From: Candidatus Fraserbacteria bacterium RBG_16_55_9
Lineage (GTDB): Bacteria > Bipolaricaulota > Bipolaricaulia > RBG-16-55-9
Assembly (NCBI GenBank): GCA_001778455.1
Contig: MFGX01000051.1
Coordinates: 19,601-24,886, forward strand
Direction of reading: 5' to 3'
DNA length: 5,286 nucleotides
A program made the position numbers and the translations under genes. Under the pieces are notes generated by a model. That model saw only the letters and a program-made list of their open reading frames with translations, was not told where the DNA came from and ran no database searches. How positions within the stretch are numbered: the first letter of the stretch is position 1; each line of letters opens with the position of its first letter. Of this stretch, positions 1 to 4,495 are shown one piece after another.

Positions 1-161
1 AAGCCCTGGTTGAGCTTGTCTGTGATGGTGGGCTTTATGTGAAGGAGCTTATTTCAGGGGATGAAGGGAGGACGCACCCGAATCTCTCAGAGCTGTTAGG
101 CACGGGCGCGCAGGTAGTCGAACTGGATGTACTTGACGTGCGAGGTGATTTCCCGTGTTAG
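1..161 (+). CDS. pus10: tRNA pseudouridine(54/55) synthase Pus10, C-terminal end (partial)
   Basis: Only the last 52 residues are in the window; the gene starts upstream of base 1, with the first full codon at 3-5 and the TAG stop at 159-161. The segment carries the Pus10 C-terminal signature: a strand ending in GLYVKELISGDEGRT, then P-N-L-S-E-LLGT and the final strand VVELDVLDV, followed by a short tail ending DFPC. In Pus10 this is the end of the catalytic pseudouridine synthase domain, and the K-E-L/F-x-x-GD-x-GRT block is shared by archaeal and human enzymes. Pus10 makes pseudouridine at positions 54 and/or 55 of the T-arm of tRNA. The N-terminal THUMP-type region and the catalytic Asp lie outside the window and cannot be checked. 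Its stop codon overlaps the stop of the convergent permease gene by 4 bases, so there is no room for a separate terminator. The family is nearly confined to Archaea and eukaryotes, so this is the main taxonomic clue here. Confidence 0.88.
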   Translation, partial: ALVELVCDGGLYVKELISGDEGRTHPNLSELLGTGAQVVELDVLDVRGDFPC

Positions 162-1258
162 TCCGCCCGGAACTTGAAGACTCTTGCTGCGATCAAGAAA
201 GTCACGGCAAGCCAGAGCCCGATGTAGAACAGCTCTGGACCTAGGGACATGAGCGGTGCGTCGTTGATCGAAATAGCACGCATGGCCTTCATCAAGGGCG
301 TCAATGGAAGGAATTGCACTACCGCGTGCACCGCGGGAGGCAGATTGTCCGTTGAGAAGAATGTCCCTGATAAGAACATCATGGGCATGCCAATGACTTG
401 AGCCAAGCCGCTCGCACCGCTAGACGTCCGGCTCAGCCCGGCAACGATGAACCCGAGATTGAGGAAGATAAGCGTGCCCACAAGCGTCAGTGCGTAAAGA
501 TTCACGAGATTCCCGTGGATCGTCGCGCCAAATAGAGTCGTCCCCACGAGAAGAATCAACGATGCTTGAATAAAGACGAGCACGAGGTACGCCAGCACTT
601 GGCTAATGATAAAGGTGCGCGGTGGGAGCGGTGTCCCTCGAATTCGCTTTAGGATTCGCTGCTCGCGGTAACGCGTCATATCCACCGCGATTAGGATGAT
701 CCCATTGAACATGAGGCCCATGCCCATGATCCCCGGCAGGAGGAAATCCATGTATTTCACGGTGCGGGCTTCAAGTGATTCTTCCTTGAGCGCGAAGAGC
801 CTGGGCACTCCCAACAATCGGAGGTTGAGCTCATTCACAAACTGATTGAGTGCACTTCGCACCAGCTCATACTCAATGAGATTCGCTTTGTCATAGTAGA
901 CGGTGAACTCGATCGTTCCAGGAGGCGTACTGCTGGGGCCAAGACCACTGAATGACTCAGGGATAATGATGGCTGCTTCGATTTTCCCGTTTTGGAGGGC
1001 ACTCTTGGCATCTGCTTCGCTGGTGACGTCGTCGCTCAACTTGAAGAATTTGATCTGGCGCATGGCATAAATGAGCTGCTTCGAAACATCGGTCCCTGCC
1101 TGGTCAATGATCGCCAGCCGCGCGGTCCCTGCACCTTCGAAGTTGAAGAGTCCGAATATGACGACAAACATGACCGGGAAGGCCAGACCCCAAAAGAGCG
1201 TGAGCCGATCTCGGAATATGATCTTCAGTGAAGCGATGAACAGCTTGAGATAGGTCAA
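158..1258 (-). CDS. ABC-2 type transporter permease (DrrB/NatB/YbhR-like)
   Basis: This 366-residue protein has the layout of ABC2_membrane_3 permeases: one N-terminal membrane segment (about 22-39), a large extracytoplasmic domain (about 42-168) and a C-terminal block of about five membrane segments (about 172-192, 218-241, 250-275, 285-302, 341-360). The ABC-2 signature region is clear at about 291-328: MPMMFLSGTFF, then LP, then QFLPLTPL and AMR. It should form the membrane channel of an exporter with the ATPase encoded just upstream; the substrate cannot be told from sequence, and drugs, lipids and other small molecules are all known for the family. The start is TTG at 1258-1256, chosen because AAGGAG at 1272-1267 sits 8 bases upstream, the TTG overlaps the ATPase TGA as TTGA, and the next in-frame Met (residue 66) would remove the first membrane segment. 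The gene is therefore probably translationally coupled to the ATPase. No lesions are seen; the length is normal for the family. Confidence 0.93.
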   Translation of the reverse strand: MTYLKLFIASLKIIFRDRLTLFWGLAFPVMFVVIFGLFNFEGAGTARLAIIDQAGTDVSKQLIYAMRQIKFFKLSDDVTSEADAKSALQNGKIEAAIIIPESFSGLGPSSTPPGTIEFTVYYDKANLIEYELVRSALNQFVNELNLRLLGVPRLFALKEESLEARTVKYMDFLLPGIMGMGLMFNGIILIAVDMTRYREQRILKRIRGTPLPPRTFIISQVLAYLVLVFIQASLILLVGTTLFGATIHGNLVNLYALTLVGTLIFLNLGFIVAGLSRTSSGASGLAQVIGMPMMFLSGTFFSTDNLPPAVHAVVQFLPLTPLMKAMRAISINDAPLMSLGPELFYIGLWLAVTFLIAARVFKFRAD

Positions 1259-2178
1259 TCTCTCAGCTCCTTACCGGTCAGTTCCAGAAAGACGTCTTCC
1301 AGATTCGCTGGCAGGACCTCGATATCTTCCAGCGGAATCTTCTCCGCCTCGATCACCTTGAGCAGCGAGGGCAAACTTTCAAGCGCTTTGGTAACGCGCA
1401 GTTGATATTTGGGGACGTGATCGCTGATCTCCTGTACGCTCAGTGCACCTTGGACACCTTGGAATACGCTCACCGGCACGGCCTGGGTGGTGATCACATG
1501 GATGCGATAGCTTGACTTTAAGCTATGAACGAGGTTGGTCGGCGTGTCGAGCGCAACGATCACCCCGAGGTCTATTATCGCAACACGGTCGCACAGCAAT
1601 TGGGCTTCTTCCATGTAGTGCGTTGTCAGAATGATTGTCTTGCCCTTCGCGTTGATCTCTCGAATGAAATCCCACAGATGCCGACGGGCCTGCGGATCGA
1701 GTCCGGTCGTCGGCTCATCCAGGAACACAACCTCCGGGTCATTCACCAGGCTGGCGACAATAGAGAATCTCTGCTTCTGGCCACCGGAGAGTTGCTTAAC
1801 CAGCGAGTTTTTCTTGTCGAGCAAGCCCACAATGGAGAGCATCTGATCGGCATCTACTTTCGTTCCGTAGAAGCTGGCAAAGAGATCGAGAATCTCTGCT
1901 AGAGTCAAGAAATCAAAGTACGCGGATGCTTGGAGCTGGATGCCGATTCTCTGCTTGACTTTCTCACTTTCCGAGTGTGAATCCAGTTCCAAGACCCACG
2001 TGCGCCCGGAAGTCGGCTCTTGCAGCCCTTCGATGATCTCGAGGGTTGTGGTCTTGCCCGCGCCGTTGGGGCCGAGCATCCCGAAGATCTCCCCTTGTTC
2101 GACTTCAAATGAAATGTCATGGACAGCGACGAGATCACCGAATTTTTTCGTCAAGTGATCGACTTTGATGACAGACAT
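1255..2178 (-). CDS. ABC transporter ATP-binding protein (DrrA/CcmA-type, ABC-2 exporter)
   Basis: A complete 307-residue ABC ATPase. All nucleotide-binding motifs are intact: Walker A GPNGAGKT at 36-43, Q-loop Gln at about 83, signature LSGGQ at 130-134, Walker B VVFLDEP at 150-156 with catalytic Glu155, D-loop GLDP at 159-162 and switch His187 in TTH. After about residue 215 there is a C-terminal extension ending LEDVFLELTG, a hallmark of the DrrA-like ATPases that pair with ABC-2 permeases. It should hydrolyse ATP at the inner face of the membrane to power export through the permease encoded next. The ATG at 2178 lies only 2 bases after the OsmC stop (TAA-GC-ATG) and has no clear Shine-Dalgarno, which suggests reinitiation by ribosomes finishing OsmC. 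Its own 3' end carries the permease Shine-Dalgarno within the Lys-Glu-Leu codons. With one ATPase and one permease gene, the transporter would be a dimer of each. The exported substrate is unknown. Confidence 0.95.
   Translation of the reverse strand: MSVIKVDHLTKKFGDLVAVHDISFEVEQGEIFGMLGPNGAGKTTTLEIIEGLQEPTSGRTWVLELDSHSESEKVKQRIGIQLQASAYFDFLTLAEILDLFASFYGTKVDADQMLSIVGLLDKKNSLVKQLSGGQKQRFSIVASLVNDPEVVFLDEPTTGLDPQARRHLWDFIREINAKGKTIILTTHYMEEAQLLCDRVAIIDLGVIVALDTPTNLVHSLKSSYRIHVITTQAVPVSVFQGVQGALSVQEISDHVPKYQLRVTKALESLPSLLKVIEAEKIPLEDIEVLPANLEDVFLELTGKELRD
1267..1272 (-). promoter_or_regulatory. Shine-Dalgarno that fixes the TTG start of the permease
   Basis: On the minus strand the bases read AAGGAG, 8 bases before the TTG start at 1258. 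The site lies inside the final codons of the ATPase gene (Lys-Glu-Leu). Together with the TTGA stop/start overlap, it supports the non-ATG start and coupled translation of the two transporter subunits. Confidence 0.7.
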
Positions 2179-2180
2179 GC

Positions 2181-2603
2181 TTACGCTTTGGGATTGATGT
2201 GATACTCGTAGGAGATTTCGGCACGCCCTTTGAGCGTGTTGGACACGGTACAGTACTTGTCGAGGGAGAGCGTGATCGCCTGTTTGAACGCTTCTTCCGA
2301 GATGTTCTGGCCCCAGATCTTGTAGATCAAGCGGATTGTCTTGAGGTACTTCGGGTGCTCGGGGGCTTTCTCGGCATCGACTTCGATTTCAAAATCGTCG
2401 AAGTCGACGCGCTTCTTCTTTAAGATCGAGACAACGTCCATGCCGCTGCAGCCTCCCACAGCGATCAGCACGAGTTCCACGGGGCTAGGGCCTGCGTTGA
2501 AGCCGCCGACATCGGGAGATGTATCCGCCACGATCGCGTGGTTGCTGCCGGATATTCCCACAAACTGCAGTCCCCGATTCCAGACGATCTTGGCTGTTGC
2601 CAT
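2181..2603 (-). CDS. OsmC family protein (thiol-dependent peroxidase-like)
   Basis: This 140-residue protein spans a full OsmC/Ohr domain. The diagnostic features are the SPVEL-x6-GGCSGMDV block with Cys52 at the start of the central helix and Glu43 just before it, and the KYCTV block with the second cysteine, Cys118. In characterised OsmC and Ohr enzymes these two cysteines form the redox pair that reduces organic hydroperoxides in the cytoplasm. The sequence, with KKKRVDFDDFEIEVDAEK in the middle, looks more like the general OsmC/YhfA-type subgroup than true Ohr, so the exact substrate is not assigned. The ATG at 2603 has AAGGGGG at 2615-2609 five bases upstream, and a candidate promoter lies just before it. 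It is the first gene of a likely three-gene operon with the ABC-2 exporter, 2 bases before the ATPase. That arrangement suggests a shared stress or detoxification role, but this is inference from context. Confidence 0.92.
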   Translation of the reverse strand: MATAKIVWNRGLQFVGISGSNHAIVADTSPDVGGFNAGPSPVELVLIAVGGCSGMDVVSILKKKRVDFDDFEIEVDAEKAPEHPKYLKTIRLIYKIWGQNISEEAFKQAITLSLDKYCTVSNTLKGRAEISYEYHINPKA

Positions 2604-2622
2604 GCAAACCCCCTTGGGAGGG

Positions 2623-2651
2623 ATTTTATCAGAATCTTCTTCGTATGCCCA
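2623..2651 (-). promoter_or_regulatory. Candidate sigma70-like promoter for osmC-ABC operon
   Basis: On the minus strand there is TGGGCA (2651-2646, 4 of 6 matches to the -35 consensus), a 17-base spacer, and TAAAAT (2628-2623, 5 of 6 matches to the -10 consensus), preceded by TG one base upstream as in extended -10 promoters. Transcription would start near 2616, just in front of the Shine-Dalgarno and the OsmC ATG at 2603. Position and spacing are good; the assignment rests on consensus matching by eye, and it assumes bacterial-type transcription. Confidence 0.45.
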
Positions 2652-2663
2652 GCGAAGAGTTCA

Positions 2664-2692
2664 TAGAGCGGTGTGTAGAGAGGTGTTATAAT
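2664..2692 (+). promoter_or_regulatory. Candidate extended -10 promoter for the nucleotidyltransferase gene
   Basis: A perfect TATAAT lies at 2687-2692, preceded by TG at 2684-2685, giving the extended -10 form TGnTATAAT. The hexamer 17 bases upstream (TAGAGC, 2664-2669) matches the -35 consensus poorly, which extended -10 promoters tolerate. Transcription would start near 2699, followed by purine-rich Shine-Dalgarno sequence (GGAG at 2703-2706, AAGGG at 2707-2711) and the ATG at 2721. It is arranged back to back with the osmC promoter. In an archaeon the same AT-rich block might instead act as a TATA box. Confidence 0.5.
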
Positions 2693-2720
2693 GAACTTTG
2701 CAGGAGAAGGGAATTGAGAA

Positions 2721-3046
2721 ATGACCTCTCAAGAGATCAAGCGATTCTCTGCGCCGGCGGGGAAGAAAGATCAAATTGCACGGCAGCTGAAGCAGTTTTT
2801 AGAACGCAAACCCGAGGTGCTCTTTGCTTTCATCTACGGTTCATTTGTGGAAGGCTCGTTTCGAGATATCGATGTCGGAGTCTATTTGGATGAGAGCCGG
2901 GTGCTGCCGGAGCAGCAGCTAGAGTACCAACTGCTCCTTACAAGGGAGGACAAGCTGTTGGCTCAATTGATTGAGCGCACTTGGGATGAATATTTCGATT
3001 TCAGCCGGTCATCGATAAATATCTTGAGGAGTTCGCACGTGGCTGA
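2721..3046 (+). pseudogene. MNT-type nucleotidyltransferase, probably broken by a deletion and a frameshift
   Basis: The N-terminal part is a minimal nucleotidyltransferase (NTP_transf_2, MNT) domain: a helix at about 14-29, the strand LFAFIYGS with Gly40-Ser41, and the metal-binding pair Asp49 and Asp51 in FRDIDVGVYL. Family members usually continue with a helix, a strand carrying a third acidic residue (VDVRVLN-like) and a short linker. Here the sequence jumps from LEYQLL (about 67-72) straight to the late segment LLTREDKLLAQLIERTWDEYFDF (two overlapping halves, 71-94), so about 35-40 residues seem to be missing. After Phe94 the open frame becomes implausible and runs on to 3161, overlapping the opposite-strand nuclease. 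A shift at about 3000-3002 (as if one T were missing) restores a convincing C-terminus, QPVIDKYLEEFARG, ending at TGA 3044-3046. Intact relatives are MNT partners of HEPN proteins in toxin-antitoxin modules; no convincing HEPN gene follows here. The start at ATG 2721 has Shine-Dalgarno sequence and a promoter. If no frameshift is present, the gene would be 2721-3161 (146 residues). Confidence 0.72.
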
Positions 3047-3105
3047 GCTGGCAAGTGGACGACACCAAGATCTACGAGATCATACAGAAATGTCGCTAGA
3101 TCTCT

Positions 3106-3966
3106 TCAAGGCCCACGTGGAGGGTATACATACTCATAAACCAGTGTGCCTTCCGGATTGAAGAGTCGTGCTTTGTCGCCGTCGTTATCCCAAATCGTAT
3201 TTCCAGTCCAGTAAATATCGATCTCCGACTGATTACAAGGGGTACTTGTCTTTCGCTGCTCTTCCTTGATGCCGGAACCCGAGTGAATCCGGAGGAGCCC
3301 ACCTGCTGGCAGCAGGCAGGGTTGCCCGGTGATTGTGTTGAATTTCAGGCGGTTTCGTTCGCTCTCGGTACTATCACGAATCTCCCAACCTTGACCAATG
3401 TCAATGGGTTGGTTGCCTCGATTCACAATGTAGGCGATCTCTTCATCTCCCCAAAACTTGATGGCTGCAATAGCTAGATCTGAACTGCGATAAGGGTCGC
3501 ACTCCCCCCACCAACCCAATCTCTGCCCAGCTGCTGCGATTTGAGCTGCTATGATTTGTTCAGAGTATCGCACTGGGGAAAAGCTGGGATTGTCTCTTAC
3601 ATCCCTATCCTTAACCTCACGTGGATCAAGGCGTAAATGTCCGCTTTTTGTCAGCCGAACATGTACCGAATCTGTCGTTTCTGGATCGAGCCAGACTTCT
3701 TTCTGAAGAACGAGCTGCTCATTGGCTCCCTTTGCTTCCGGGCCAAAACATTCGTCGAGTTCCGGTGCGCTGATCCCCACATAGCGAATGGGCTCTCGGC
3801 GACCATCCTCGAATCTTACGTCAATGGTATCTCCGTCCTGCACTTCCAAGACAGTTGCCTTTTGAAGCGCACCTTGGGCAATGGAGGAGTTTGGGGTAAC
3901 AAGCGATAAAGCGAGGAGAAGAGTGACAAGTCCAACAGCGCTTGCTTTGAACTTCATAATCTTCAT
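3106..3966 (-). CDS. Predicted secreted SNase-like nuclease with C-terminal lamin tail domain
   Basis: The chosen start at 3966 gives 286 residues. A signal peptide is clear: positive N-terminus (MKIMKFK), hydrophobic core at about 11-24 and likely cleavage after Ala30 in SSIA. Residues about 35-156 resemble staphylococcal nuclease (thermonuclease) domains: VQDGDTIDV with DGDT at 44-47 (calcium-site Asp region), IRYVGISAPE with Arg61 and Glu69 matching SNase Arg35 and Glu43, and a final helix ending AAGQRLGWWG. The segment at about 97-124 does not look like the family: the expected D-[KR]-[YF]-G-R loop with the third catalytic residue (SNase Arg87) is absent. Residues about 165-281 form a lamin tail domain, with YIVNRGNQPIDIGQGW and IYWTGNTIWDNDGDKARLFN as its typical blocks. 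Such proteins act outside the cell or at its surface on nucleic acid. It is last in the leuCD-like cluster, 13 bases after the small subunit. An upstream in-frame extension to 4041 was rejected because it runs into the preceding gene. Domain assignment is solid; activity is doubtful. Confidence 0.83.
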   Translation of the reverse strand: MKIMKFKASAVGLVTLLLALSLVTPNSSIAQGALQKATVLEVQDGDTIDVRFEDGRREPIRYVGISAPELDECFGPEAKGANEQLVLQKEVWLDPETTDSVHVRLTKSGHLRLDPREVKDRDVRDNPSFSPVRYSEQIIAAQIAAAGQRLGWWGECDPYRSSDLAIAAIKFWGDEEIAYIVNRGNQPIDIGQGWEIRDSTESERNRLKFNTITGQPCLLPAGGLLRIHSGSGIKEEQRKTSTPCNQSEIDIYWTGNTIWDNDGDKARLFNPEGTLVYEYVYPPRGP

Positions 3967-3970
3967 CTTC

Positions 3971-3977
3971 CCTCCTT
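3971..3977 (-). promoter_or_regulatory. Shine-Dalgarno that decides the nuclease start
   Basis: The minus strand reads AAGGAGG, a near-perfect Shine-Dalgarno, 4 bases before the ATG at 3966 and 13 bases before a second ATG at 3957. Spacing is a little short for the first and long for the second; 3966 is preferred. Both keep the signal peptide, and both exclude the longer frame beginning at 4041. Confidence 0.7.
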
Positions 3978-3979
3978 GA

Positions 3980-4495
3980 TTAAGCCTTCTCAAATACCAA
4001 ATCCCCGTGTTTCTTGATGTACTCGATGATGCCACCGCCATTGAGAATCTGCAGCATCACGGGTGGGATGCGCCCGGCCTGAAGTTGCGTCCCCTTCGTT
4101 TTGTCGTGAACGATTCCCTGTGCCACGTCGATCTCCAGCTCGTCACCTTGTGCGATCTGATCGGTGTCAGCCACGAGAGCAGGCATCCCGATGTTGAAGC
4201 AATTGCGGTAGAAGATGCGAGCGAACGATTTTGCCAATACGATCGGCACCCCGGACAACTTGATGAGACGCGCCGCGTGCTCACGGGACGACCCTTGACC
4301 AAAATTGCGCCCGCCTACGACAATGTAGGTCTGTTTGCCCTCCAGAGCTGCTGGGGCAAACTTCGGATCGGCATCCTCCAATACGTGCTTGACAAACTCT
4401 TTCATGTTATCTCTCAGATTGGAGTAGCGTCCGGGTGCGATAAGATCTGTGGAAACATAGTCTGCAAATTTCCAGGCTTTGCCTCGAATGATCAT
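3980..4495 (-). CDS. leuD: 3-isopropylmalate dehydratase/homoaconitase family small subunit (LeuD-like)
   Basis: A complete 171-residue swivel-domain protein of the aconitase superfamily. Key blocks are DYVSTDLIAPGRY (about 12-24), GGRNFGQGSSREHA (61-74), which holds the active-site Ser-Ser-Arg, and LAKSFARIFYRNCFNIGMPAL (88-107, in two overlapping parts), all typical of LeuD, HacB and related small subunits. It would combine with the large subunit encoded immediately upstream to form a cytoplasmic hydro-lyase that isomerises a 2-hydroxyacid through a dehydrated intermediate. The length fits archaeal-type and LeuD2-type subunits. The loop after Pro21-Gly, which sets substrate choice in characterised enzymes, reads RYSNLRD; it does not match the Tyr-Leu-x-x pattern I know from studied LeuD and HacB, so isopropylmalate, homoaconitate, dimethylmalate or citrate-like substrates remain open. 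Its ATG overlaps the large subunit TGA (ATGA, 4492-4495), and GGGAGGAGG lies 10 bases upstream at 4514-4506. Translational coupling is likely, as expected for two parts of one enzyme. Confidence 0.9.
   Translation of the reverse strand: MIIRGKAWKFADYVSTDLIAPGRYSNLRDNMKEFVKHVLEDADPKFAPAALEGKQTYIVVGGRNFGQGSSREHAARLIKLSGVPIVLAKSFARIFYRNCFNIGMPALVADTDQIAQGDELEIDVAQGIVHDKTKGTQLQAGRIPPVMLQILNGGGIIEYIKKHGDLVFEKA

Noticed and set aside
1525..1902. Plus-strand open frame of 125 residues opposite the ABC ATPase.
   Set aside because: It is antisense to the conserved Walker B and signature region and shows no domain or ribosome site of its own.
3055..3140. A possible start of a HEPN (DUF86-like) partner gene after the nucleotidyltransferase: GTG at 3055 gives VDDTKIYEIIQKCR and then a stop at 3097-3099.
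   Set aside because: Only 14 residues before the stop, no strong Shine-Dalgarno, and the following stretch that could extend it is antisense to the real C-terminus of the nuclease. Too short to support a gene remnant.
3665..3680. Short direct repeat TTCGG on the minus strand within TTCGGTACATGTTCGG, considered as a trace of a duplication behind the nuclease frame disturbance.
   Set aside because: Removing the repeat unit does not restore the expected Phe-Gly-Arg loop, and a 5-base repeat is easily chance.
3967..4041. A 25-residue N-terminal extension of the nuclease starting at 4041.
   Set aside because: It would overlap the small-subunit gene by about 60 bases and bury the signal peptide. 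A near-perfect Shine-Dalgarno sits at 3977-3971, in front of the ATG at 3966.
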